Shown one piece after another: positions 46,652 through 55,819 of a stretch of 64,000 nt of DNA. Each line of letters starts with the position of its first letter. Position 1 is the first letter of the stretch. Source of the stretch: JADLCX01 sp964630785 (GTDB lineage: Bacteria; Planctomycetota; Phycisphaerae; Phycisphaerales; UBA1924); contig CAZVZG010000004.1 of assembly GCA_964630785.1 (NCBI GenBank), positions 1 through 64,000 of the forward strand. The letters are read 5' to 3'. Made by a program: the position numbers and the translations under genes. Under the pieces are notes generated by a model. It worked only from the letters and a program-made list of their open reading frames with translations. It was not told the DNA's origin and searched no databases.

Positions 46652-47031
46652 GGGCGAACCATAGGGAGCGTGGATTCATCCACCCGATCAGGGCGGCGCG
46701 AACATCCACCCCCGATCGACGACCGAAAACGATCCACCCCCTCCCGCCGTGCGTAGAGAAAGGTATCGGATTCGCCATCCTTTCTCGGGGGTATCGCCGG
46801 GCGCGCCGATAAGACGAGGTTGGGGCGGCCGCGAAGTGGTCGCCTTTCACCGTGTTCGGGTGGAGACTCGCGCGCGGCCTCGGGTCTTTAGCGGCGTCCG
46901 GCGCACTCCGCAGAGGGCGGCGTCGGGTGGGTTCATTGACAGGTTCGTCTCTCGGTCGCGTCCGGCGCGGGCTTGTGTTCGTTGGTCCGTCCACGCTTGT
47001 CCGCGGCCGCACGCACACACGGAGCGTGACC
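46652..47031. other. Gene-free region ahead of prkA
   Basis: 380 bases between divergent trmB and the PrkA-type gene. A TTGACA at about 46937-46942 could be a -35 box, but no good -10 follows in this GC-rich context. I see no gene or repeat in it. Confidence 0.4.
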
Positions 47032-49182
<2,151 letters not shown>

Positions 49183-49189
49183 CGCGGGT

Positions 49190-49627
49190 ATGCACTGTCC
49201 GGCGTGCGGATACGACCTCTTCGGGATTCCGACGCTTGACGGGGAGACGGTGTGCCCGGAGTGCGGCGGCAGTGTCCGCCCGGGCGAAGCCGCCCCGTGC
49301 CGACATTTGTCGCGGCGGACAAAACGGCTTTGGGTGTACGTTGCTCTGCTTCCCGGCATTGCCGATTGGCTTCTCATCCTCACGATCGGCTTGCGTGACG
49401 ATTGGTGGGATCACGCCGAAGTCGGCATGATTCGCGGGCGGCTATGGTTGAGTGCATTGGTCTGGCCTTGCGCGGTCGCCGGATCGCTTACGGTCTGGCT
49501 TTGGAGAGTGCGGCGTCGGCCGGTGCGTTCGGCCCTGGTTCACGCCTACAACCTCTTCTTTGTATGGATCGTGCTTCTGTGGCTGTTCATTGCACTGCTG
49601 CTTTCGGCGCCTTGGTGCCGACGCTGA
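49190..49627 (+). CDS. Small zinc-ribbon membrane protein (CGYDL family)
   Basis: A 145-residue protein. The ribbon is CPACGYDLFG at the very N-terminus with CPECGG (about 22-27). Three hydrophobic helices follow (near 48-66, 82-100 and 121-140). ATG 49190 starts eight bases after the prkA stop, so it is likely co-transcribed with it. Function unknown; one of five related genes here. Confidence 0.7.
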   Translation: MHCPACGYDLFGIPTLDGETVCPECGGSVRPGEAAPCRHLSRRTKRLWVYVALLPGIADWLLILTIGLRDDWWDHAEVGMIRGRLWLSALVWPCAVAGSLTVWLWRVRRRPVRSALVHAYNLFFVWIVLLWLFIALLLSAPWCRR

Positions 49628-49657
49628 CAACCGATACAATGGTCGCAGGAGACCGCA

Positions 49658-49981
49658 ATGACCTTCCGAGCAGTCGTCCGCGACGGCATGATCGCCATCA
49701 ACACCCACGGCCAACTTCCCGACGGGACCGAGGTGGAGGTGCTGCCCGTCAATCGTCCGGCGCCGCGACGCAAGGGCAAAAAGAAGGCGGCCAAAGCCGC
49801 CTCGCGCACGCGCGGATCGTCGTCACGCGGCCGCGCCGGCAAGTCTGCCAAAGCTTCGGCCGACCCGCTCGACAGCCTGATCGGCATCTGGAAAGATCGC
49901 CCCGACTGGAAGGGAAAGTCCACGCTTGAGATCGCGGCCGAGCTCCGTGAAAAGGCGCTTGGACGAACCCGCCGTGGATGA
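49658..49981 (+). CDS. Antitoxin-like protein with basic linker
   Basis: A 107-residue protein. The N-terminus is VVRDGMIAINTHGQLPDGTEVEVLP, matching the LPDGxxVxVLP core of the antitoxin-like protein at 25138. A long Lys/Ala/Arg/Ser segment (about 33-67) follows, then a short acidic-helical end, SLIGIWKDRPDWKGKSTLEIAAELREKAL, which resembles toxin-binding tails of other small antitoxins. It overlaps the PIN gene downstream. No DNA-binding fold is obvious. Antitoxin role is inferred from position. Confidence 0.65.
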   Translation: MTFRAVVRDGMIAINTHGQLPDGTEVEVLPVNRPAPRRKGKKKAAKAASRTRGSSSRGRAGKSAKASADPLDSLIGIWKDRPDWKGKSTLEIAAELREKALGRTRRG

Positions 49982-50357
49982 TTTCATCGCCGACACCTCG
50001 TTCCTGATCGACCTCACGCGTTCGCATCCGGCGGCCGTTGCTTTCGCGCGATCCGGGCCCGGCTCACGGATCCTCGTTCACCCGGCCAGCGAGGCCGAAG
50101 TGCTGGTAGGGGCCCGCGATCGCAAAGACCTTCGCAACATCGTTTTCACGCTTCGGAAGTTCTCTAGAGCGCAGCTCGACCCAAGAGACTTTCATCACTG
50201 CCTTGCGTTCGTCGAGCGCTACACGCTCACTCACGGCATCGGCTGGCCCGATTGCCTCATCGCGGCCACCGCCCTGCGACTCAAACTCCCCATTGTCACG
50301 CTCAACGACAAACACTTCCGCCCATTCCGCGCCCTGAAGGTCGTCCGGCCATACTGA
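49974..50357 (+). CDS. PIN-domain protein (VapC-like toxin)
   Basis: A 127-residue PIN-fold ribonuclease. Asp7 in FIADTSFLID, Glu in ASEAEVLVG (about 42-44), Asp in GIGWPDCLIAATA (about 95) and Asp in VTLNDKHF (about 113) are the metal-binding acids. GTG 49974 overlaps the antitoxin-like gene by 8 bases; GTG 49947 is an alternative start. It belongs to a different PIN subgroup from the protein at 25380, which has a longer first loop. Confidence 0.85.
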   Translation: MDDFIADTSFLIDLTRSHPAAVAFARSGPGSRILVHPASEAEVLVGARDRKDLRNIVFTLRKFSRAQLDPRDFHHCLAFVERYTLTHGIGWPDCLIAATALRLKLPIVTLNDKHFRPFRALKVVRPY

Positions 50358-50392
50358 CGGGCGTCCGTGCCCCGCGCGTATAGTGAGCCGTC

Positions 50393-51442
50393 ATGGCCAC
50401 GAACCCGAAATCGAGGCCCAGCCACGGCTTCCGCGACGACCGCGACGTCCCGCTGCGGATCGCGCCACACTCCGTGCTCTTTGGTCAACTCTGGGACCGC
50501 ACGCCGTGGCGCGTGTGGGTTCGGTGGGTGCCGCTGATCGCGTTCGGGCTCTTCGTGCTTTGGCGATTCATCGTCGATCCCTCTCCGCCGACTTCGCAAC
50601 AACTGGTGCCTGCTGTGATCGGCGGCGCCTTGACATTCGCGGTCTTCTTGTTCCTCAGCTTGCACCGACGTCACGCCCCCGGTCAATCCCCCCTGGCCGC
50701 CTACCTCGCCGCGCACCGCCTCTGTGGTGCCTGCGGCTACGACCTGCACACCGTCGCGCCCGAGGCGGACGGTTGCGTCGTTTGCCCCGAGTGCGGCGGG
50801 GCCTGGCACAGCGACCGCTTTGTCATGGAGGACGAGGACCCGCGGCAGTCTTCAACGCTCGCCGCGCTGGCCGCGCGGGGTCACTCGATCGGCGGACCGA
50901 ACAGTCACGACGATCGCGGCGTGCCGATGCGGCAGGCGTGGCGTTGGTATCCACATTGGATGATCGACGGACCCGCTAGCACCGTCGAGTTGGAGTCTGC
51001 AACGCGGCGGCTGATGCAACGTTTTCACGCCCGCGTCCTGCCCATCGCCGCCCTGCTCTGGGCGGGCGTGCTCGCGACCATCATCCTCACCGCGGATGAA
51101 CCCGACACGTTCGCAATCGTGGCCAGCACGGTGGTCACGTTCCTGATCACGGCGATCGTGTGCTTCGCCTTGTCGCGCATCCGCCGCGACCGCGTCAGCC
51201 TCCGCGAGGTCCGGCGCATGGGCCTGTGCCCGAACTGCGGCCACGCGCTCCCGACGGATGCGCCGCCGACCTTCGACGGCTGCACCGTCTGCACACACTG
51301 CAAACTCGCCTGGAACCTCAGCGGGCCGGACGGCCGCGCGGCCCGTCGCGCCCCCGGGGTGGGTGCTGCCGCTTCGGTTGCGGGCGCGACGACCTCGCCC
51401 CGCGATCCAGCCGCCTCTGCTCCGTTTCGTCCAGTTGCTTGA
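50393..51442 (+). CDS. Membrane protein with two zinc ribbons (CGYDL family)
   Basis: A 349-residue protein. Two N-terminal transmembrane helices (about 46-62 and 70-88) are followed by a first ribbon, CGACGYDLHT with CPECGG, a soluble segment, two more helices (about 212-230 and 240-258), and a second ribbon, CPNCGHALPT with CTHC. It is the only member here with two ribbons. The last 125 bases overlap the 3' end of the opposite arsR-type gene. Function unknown. Confidence 0.7.
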   Translation: MATNPKSRPSHGFRDDRDVPLRIAPHSVLFGQLWDRTPWRVWVRWVPLIAFGLFVLWRFIVDPSPPTSQQLVPAVIGGALTFAVFLFLSLHRRHAPGQSPLAAYLAAHRLCGACGYDLHTVAPEADGCVVCPECGGAWHSDRFVMEDEDPRQSSTLAALAARGHSIGGPNSHDDRGVPMRQAWRWYPHWMIDGPASTVELESATRRLMQRFHARVLPIAALLWAGVLATIILTADEPDTFAIVASTVVTFLITAIVCFALSRIRRDRVSLREVRRMGLCPNCGHALPTDAPPTFDGCTVCTHCKLAWNLSGPDGRAARRAPGVGAAASVAGATTSPRDPAASAPFRPVA

Positions 51443-51710
51443 GCGCGCCGAGCCGGCCGAACCACATCTGCTCCAAACTCTCAGCGAACGCGCCGAACGC
51501 GGCCCGGTTGGCCGAGTACCAGCGCTGCCGCCCCTGCCGGCGCACGTCAACGAGCCCCGCCTCCAGCAGCACGCGCAGGTGCTGCGAGACCGCGCCGAAC
51601 GTCACCGGCAGATGCTCCGCGATGTCGCCCGCGGTGCGCGCCGTGGTCCACACGAGCATGACGATCTGCTCGCGCCGCGGCTCGGCGATGAGGGCGAGGC
51701 TCGGCTTCAT
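51318..51710 (-). CDS. ArsR-family transcriptional regulator
   Basis: A 130-residue winged-helix regulator. The recognition region is AGDIAEHLPVTFGAVSQHLRVLLEAGLVDVRRQGRQRW, split here as AGDIAEHLPVTFGAVSQHLR and the LLEAGLVDVRRQGRQRW wing. Metal-binding cysteines of ArsR/SmtB are absent, so it may respond to another signal. A basic tail of about 35 residues follows and overlaps the opposite gene. ATG 51710 is close to an 8-bp inverted repeat that may be its own operator. Confidence 0.85.
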   Translation of the reverse strand: MKPSLALIAEPRREQIVMLVWTTARTAGDIAEHLPVTFGAVSQHLRVLLEAGLVDVRRQGRQRWYSANRAAFGAFAESLEQMWFGRLGALKQLDETEQRRLDRGARSSRPQPKRQHPPRGRDGPRGRPAR

Positions 51711-51757
51711 GTGTATATTTTAGTATCGGCTCAACCATTGTCGAGGGCCATACACAT
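51709..51757. promoter_or_regulatory. Inverted repeat at the arsR-type start
   Basis: ATGTGTAT (51709-51716) and ATACACAT (51750-51757) are perfectly complementary, 33 bases apart, in an A/T-rich island that is unusual for this genome. The left arm overlaps the arsR-type start codon. It is a candidate autoregulatory operator. The bases after the right arm (51756 on) begin with ATG but lead into no recognisable protein before the GNAT gene stop. Confidence 0.5.
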
Positions 51758-51815
51758 GAGTTCTCGGACCATCGGCACGTCCGAGAACACCGCGAGGTGC
51801 TCGCCATCGCGATGC

Positions 51816-52436
51816 TCACGGCGTCACGTCGGGCTTCAACGGCGCGGGCGCGCTCTGGGCCGTCCATCCGTTCACGTTCACGGGCGCGGGCGTCGGCGCC
51901 GGAATCGGGGCGATGATCGCCTTGCTCATGATCGCGCTGACGTAGTTGGTCTCGCTCCAGCGCACGCGCTCGACGATGCGGTAGCCGTGCCGCTGGTACA
52001 TCTCGACCAGCCACGCCGCGGGCTCGGGCGTGGAGAGCGCCAGCTCGCTCGCGCCGCTCTTGACCGTGCGGGTCTCGATGAGCGACATGAGCTCGCCGCC
52101 GATGCCGCGCCCTTGATATTCCGGCTCGACGGCGAACTGGCTGAACGTCGCCACGTCGGCCCGCTCGAACCACGGCGTGCCCGAGAGCTGCGCCGGGCCG
52201 CGGAAGAGGATCGTGCCGACGACCTTGCCCAGGTACATCGCGACGTAGCACTCGCCGCCGATCACTCGCTTGCGGGTGACCTCCTCGGGCTGGAACGCGG
52301 CCAGGGCCTTGATGCCCTTGTCGGCGTGCTGCTTGTACGCGCGGTGCAACATGCCCGTGAGGTGGGCGAGCGAATCGCCGTCCTCCAAGAGGCGGACACG
52401 GACCTTGTTGGCGAGCCGTTCGCCGGGCGCGTTCAT
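51816..52436 (-). CDS. GNAT-family acetyltransferase
   Basis: A 206-residue acetyl-CoA-dependent acetyltransferase. The acetyl-CoA loop is FAVEPEYQGRGIGGELM (about 112-128), preceded by VVGTILFRGP and followed by LALSTPEPAAWLVEMYQRHGYRIV, the typical motif B. The Pro/Ala-rich tail of about 35 residues is unusual. ATG 52436 is used because the frame upstream is Arg/Pro-rich. Substrate unknown. Confidence 0.82.
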   Translation of the reverse strand: MNAPGERLANKVRVRLLEDGDSLAHLTGMLHRAYKQHADKGIKALAAFQPEEVTRKRVIGGECYVAMYLGKVVGTILFRGPAQLSGTPWFERADVATFSQFAVEPEYQGRGIGGELMSLIETRTVKSGASELALSTPEPAAWLVEMYQRHGYRIVERVRWSETNYVSAIMSKAIIAPIPAPTPAPVNVNGWTAQSAPAPLKPDVTP

Positions 52437-52471
52437 CGGCGCAAAGTGTAGGACCAAACGCCGCGGGGATG

Positions 52472-52590
52472 GGCCGCGGATGAACGCGGATTGACGCGGA
52501 TCAGGAAGAGCCGGCCGCAGATTGCGCAGATTCACGCAGATCAGAGCCGTGGCGTTGATCCATCTGCGTTGATCTTCGCAATCTGCGGCC
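52472..52590. repeat. Inverted repeat with a tandem extra arm
   Basis: Two 29-nt arms (52513-52541 and 52562-52590) are complementary with only three mismatches; the left arm opens GGCCGCAGATTGCGCAGAT. A similar sequence beginning GGCCGCGGAT lies 41 bases upstream at 52472-52505, so the arm is tandemly duplicated. It sits between a GNAT gene and a divergent thioesterase gene. Layout resembles the repeats at 8495-8616 and 20148-20225. Confidence 0.75.
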
Positions 52591-52615
52591 CGCTCTGCCC
52601 GGGTTAGACTTCGCC

Positions 52616-53122
52616 ATGCACACCCACCTGCAAGCCCCGGCCCCGGCTCGCCCCATCCCCGCGGCCGGCACGCTGCGCGTTCGCGTGCGATACTGCGAGT
52701 GCGACCCGATGGGCGTCGTCCACCACGCGGCGTACATCCCGTGGCTGGAGATGGGGCGGACGGAACTGCTGCGCGACGCGGGCGTGAGTTACGCGGAGTT
52801 GGAGGCCGCGGGCGTGTTCCTGGTGATCGTGAAACTGGAGTGCTCGTACAAGCGACCGTGCTACTACGACGACCTCGTGGAAGTGCGAACCAAGGTGGTC
52901 GGCGGCTCTCGCGTGAAGATCCGGCACGGGTACGAGGTCGTGCGCGCGGACGAAACCTTACCATCCCCGGGCGTCGGCGGGCGTGCCGAGAGCGCGGGCT
53001 CGCTCGTGCAGCGCCGCACGCCCGGCGAACTGCTCGTGACCGCGAGCAGCCTGCTGGCCTGCGTGGATCGGACCGGTCGGCCCGCGGTGATGCCGGAGTG
53101 GCTGGCCCCGAGCGGAGCATGA
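52616..53122 (+). CDS. Hotdog-fold acyl-CoA thioesterase (YbgC/4-HBT type)
   Basis: A 168-residue hotdog-fold enzyme. The catalytic motif is VRYCECDPMGVVHHAAYIPWLE, with the Asp of CECDPMG as expected for the 4-hydroxybenzoyl-CoA thioesterase group. VRTKVVGGSRVKIRHGYEV is the usual beta-strand pair, but a loop of about 25 residues (SPGVGGRAESAGSL) is inserted before the last strand. It is followed by a zinc-ribbon gene 4 bases away. Confidence 0.88.
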   Translation: MHTHLQAPAPARPIPAAGTLRVRVRYCECDPMGVVHHAAYIPWLEMGRTELLRDAGVSYAELEAAGVFLVIVKLECSYKRPCYYDDLVEVRTKVVGGSRVKIRHGYEVVRADETLPSPGVGGRAESAGSLVQRRTPGELLVTASSLLACVDRTGRPAVMPEWLAPSGA

Positions 53123-53125
53123 AGC

Positions 53126-53569
53126 GTGCCCAACTGCCGCGAGTGCGGGTATGACCTGAGCGGGCTCGCGGGCGAGCAGCGGCCGGTGGTCTGCCCGGAG
53201 TGCGGCAGCGCGGTGCCCGCGGCGGACGCAGCGCCGCGCGCGCCGGAGGCGACGTGGGCCGAGCTCGGCCGCTGGCGCTGGCTGCTGCGACTAGCGCCCG
53301 GCGCTGCGATGCTCCTGACTTGGACGCTGGCGACGCTGAACCTCCCATCCGGATGGGGGTTCTCGAGCTACTGGTTCATGCTCGGCCCGCCGTCGGCGGC
53401 GTGGATCGCGAGCGTGCTCGCGGCGTCGCTGGCAGCCCGCGCGAAGCGGCTTTCCAGGATCGAGCGCACGCAGTTTGTGACCCTGGTGGCCGGGCAGTCG
53501 CTCGTGTTTGTGCTGATCGCGTGGATGCTGGCGGTGCTGCTCGGGGGCGTGCTGAGCCTGACGAGCTGA
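53126..53569 (+). CDS. Small zinc-ribbon membrane protein (CGYDLSG family)
   Basis: A 147-residue protein. CRECGYDLSG (about 4-13) and CPECGS (about 23-28) form the ribbon; three transmembrane helices follow (near 54-72, 80-102 and 118-142). GTG 53126 starts 4 bases past the thioesterase stop and is probably co-translated with it. Function unknown. Confidence 0.7.
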   Translation: MPNCRECGYDLSGLAGEQRPVVCPECGSAVPAADAAPRAPEATWAELGRWRWLLRLAPGAAMLLTWTLATLNLPSGWGFSSYWFMLGPPSAAWIASVLAASLAARAKRLSRIERTQFVTLVAGQSLVFVLIAWMLAVLLGGVLSLTS

Positions 53570-53651
53570 TGGCGGCTCGGTCGTCTCGACGGAACCCCGC
53601 ACGCGCACCCGCGTACATTCTCCCGGCCCGCGGGGCGCCGCGGACTGTCGC

Positions 53652-54098
53652 ATGTTGCATTGCGGTCACTGCTACTACGAGCTCACGGGCTTGGTCAAGG
53701 GACCGGACGACGTGCGGTGCCCCGAGTGCGGACTATGCACGCCGCACGTCAACGCCGAGCCCCGCGCGGACCCCGACATTTTCGTGGCGATGGGCGACGA
53801 CGTGATGCCTTATGTGTTCACACCCTCGCTGGTGGCGGCGCCCGTGCTTTGTCTCATGGCCGTGGTGCAATCGTGGTGGTTCGTGCTGGCGGGGAGCGCG
53901 GTGATCGTGAGCGTGTGGGTCATCAGCGCGATCCGGGTGCGGCGGGCGAGCCGCGCTCGTGGGTTTTCTCCCAGCGACCACGACCGGTTGTCAATCAATG
54001 TGCTGGCGATGTCGTTCTTCATGGGCGGGCTCACCACGCCGGCGTTGGCGGTGTTGCTGGCCGTGGCGGTGCGGCTGCTGTCGGCCGTCGCGGGCTAA
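53652..54098 (+). CDS. Small zinc-ribbon membrane protein
   Basis: A 148-residue protein. The first ribbon half is CGHCYYELTG (about 4-13), where Tyr replaces the usual Gly of the CGYDL type, and the second is CPECGL (about 23-28). Helices lie near 58-75, 78-95 and 120-145. It is 82 bases past the related gene at 53126 and probably arose from it by duplication. Confidence 0.68.
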   Translation: MLHCGHCYYELTGLVKGPDDVRCPECGLCTPHVNAEPRADPDIFVAMGDDVMPYVFTPSLVAAPVLCLMAVVQSWWFVLAGSAVIVSVWVISAIRVRRASRARGFSPSDHDRLSINVLAMSFFMGGLTTPALAVLLAVAVRLLSAVAG

Positions 54099-54213
54099 GG
54101 GTGATCGGCGAAACGCCCCGGCCTCCCGGCCAGAGAGGCGCCAGCGGCTCTTCCTTGGGGTTTTCGATGACTCTCCCGCCCTCCCCCCGGCCCCCTCCCT
54201 CTGGGAGGCCGAG

Positions 54214-55674
54214 CTACCCGAGTTGCTCGATCGCCTGGGCGACCGTCCGCACGGGGATGACCTCCGCGGCGACGCCGAGCTTCCGCATCGCCTTGGTGTC
54301 GGGGACGATCAGCCGCCGGAAGCCGAGCCGCGCGGCCTCGCCCACGCGCTGCTCGACCTGCGTGACGGCGCGGACCTCGCCCCCCAGCCCGACCTCGCCG
54401 ACGGCGGCGGTGCCGGGCGCGAGGGCTCTCTTGTGGTGGGCCCCGGCGATGGCGAGCAGGAGCGCCAGGTCGGCCGCGGGCTCGGCCACGCGGATGCCGC
54501 CCACGCTGGAGGCGAAGACGTCGCGGTCGGCCAGCCGCAGGCCGGCGTGCTGCTCGAGCACGGCGATGAGCATGGCCAGTCGGTTGGCGTCCAGGCCGGA
54601 GCTCTTGCGCTTGGCCGCGCCGAGGAAGCCGGTCGCGGTGAGGGCCTGGAGCTCGACGAGCACGCAGCGCGTTCCGGTGACGACGGGGCAGACCACGGCG
54701 CCGACCTTGGACTGCACGCCCGCGCCGTCGAGCACGCCGACCCCAAGCCCGCCGGGGGCCTCGCGCAGGCCCGCGCCGGTCATCTCGAAGATGCCGATCT
54801 CGAGCGTGGTCCCGAAGCGGTTCTTGACACCACGGACGACGCGGTGGGCGTGGTAGCGGTCGCCCTCGAAGTAGAGCACGGCGTCCACGAGGTGCTCCAG
54901 AAGGCGTGGCCCGGCGAGCTGGCCGTCCTTGGTGACGTGGCCGACCAGCACTACCGCGACGCCGCTCACCTTCGCCAGGTACACCAGTTCGGCGCAGCAG
55001 CGGCGGAGCTGGGCGATCGAACCTGGCGAGGCGTCCAGATCGGCCTTGTAGATCATCTGCACCGAGTCGATCACCAGCACATGCGGCAGGACCCGGCGCG
55101 TCTGCTCGACGATGCGGGCGAGGTTGGTGTCGGCGAGCACGAACAGGTTGGGCGACGCATCGACGCCGAGACGCGCCGCTCGCAGCCGGACCTGTTCGGC
55201 CGACTCCTCGCTGCTCACGTAAAGCACGCGGAGCGGGGTCGAGGGTGACGAAGGCATCGAGGCACGCGGCATCGAGGCATCAAGGGATGAACCCATGATG
55301 CCGGCCGCCTGGAGCAGCAGCGTGCTCTTGCCGATGCCCGGATCGCCCCCGACGAGGACGACGCTTCCGGGCACCAGCCCGCCGCCGAGCACGCGATCGA
55401 GCTCGCCCAGGCCCGTGCCGAGCCGGCCGCGAGCGGTGGGATCGGGCGTGACGCTGGCGATGGGGACGGCGGCGTGAGCCTCCGAATCCTCGCCCCCACC
55501 CCCGCCCGCGGTCCACCCCTCGATCAGCCCGCGCTGCGGGTCCTTGCCCGCGGCCTTCTCCACCCGCTGCTCCTCCAGCGAGTCCCACGCGCCACAGTCA
55601 GGGCACTTGCCCATCCAGCGGCCCTGGGCGTTGCCGCAAGTGCGACAGACAAAGACGTGGCGGGGTTTGGGCAT
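54214..55674 (-). CDS. radA: DNA repair protein RadA
   Basis: A 486-residue RecA-like ATPase that helps branch migration during recombination. The N-terminal zinc finger is C10-x2-C13 ... C24-x2-C27 (CRTCGNAQGRWMGKCPDCG). Walker A is GDPGIGKST (110-118), and the RadA motif VKNRFGTT follows. The C-terminal Lon-like domain is present (GVQSKVGAVVCPVV, then SSVGGIRVAEPAADLALLLAI). ATG 55674 opens exactly at the zinc finger. Confidence 0.96.
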   Translation of the reverse strand: MPKPRHVFVCRTCGNAQGRWMGKCPDCGAWDSLEEQRVEKAAGKDPQRGLIEGWTAGGGGGEDSEAHAAVPIASVTPDPTARGRLGTGLGELDRVLGGGLVPGSVVLVGGDPGIGKSTLLLQAAGIMGSSLDASMPRASMPSSPSTPLRVLYVSSEESAEQVRLRAARLGVDASPNLFVLADTNLARIVEQTRRVLPHVLVIDSVQMIYKADLDASPGSIAQLRRCCAELVYLAKVSGVAVVLVGHVTKDGQLAGPRLLEHLVDAVLYFEGDRYHAHRVVRGVKNRFGTTLEIGIFEMTGAGLREAPGGLGVGVLDGAGVQSKVGAVVCPVVTGTRCVLVELQALTATGFLGAAKRKSSGLDANRLAMLIAVLEQHAGLRLADRDVFASSVGGIRVAEPAADLALLLAIAGAHHKRALAPGTAAVGEVGLGGEVRAVTQVEQRVGEAARLGFRRLIVPDTKAMRKLGVAAEVIPVRTVAQAIEQLG

Positions 55675-55774
55675 GGGGGGAAGGGCCGAGGGGGAGGGCC
55701 GAGGGAGGAGGAAGCGTGGGAGCATACGGGATCGATCGTGCGTTGGAGCCTTTTCCCGCGTCCAGCGGCTGTCC

Positions 55775-55816
55775 CATCCGCTATCCGCCATCCGAAATCC
55801 GATATCTACCATCCTC
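55775..55816. repeat. Heptamer tandem repeat, six copies
   Basis: Six 7-bp units, read on the plus strand as CATCCGC, TATCCGC, CATCCGA, AATCCGA, TATCTAC and CATCCTC. This is the complement of the heptamer family at 25056-25104. It lies in the space between radA and the divergent AsmA-like gene, just upstream of the GTG at 55820. Confidence 0.75.
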
Positions 55817-55819
55817 CCC

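Noticed and set aside
46937..46942. TTGACA as a prkA promoter
   Set aside because: No acceptable -10 box follows at 16-18 bases, so it is noted only in the spacer entry.
51756..51815. Short open frame starting next to the ArsR-type operator
   Set aside because: After a few residues it becomes a shadow of the opposite GNAT gene; at most a remnant.
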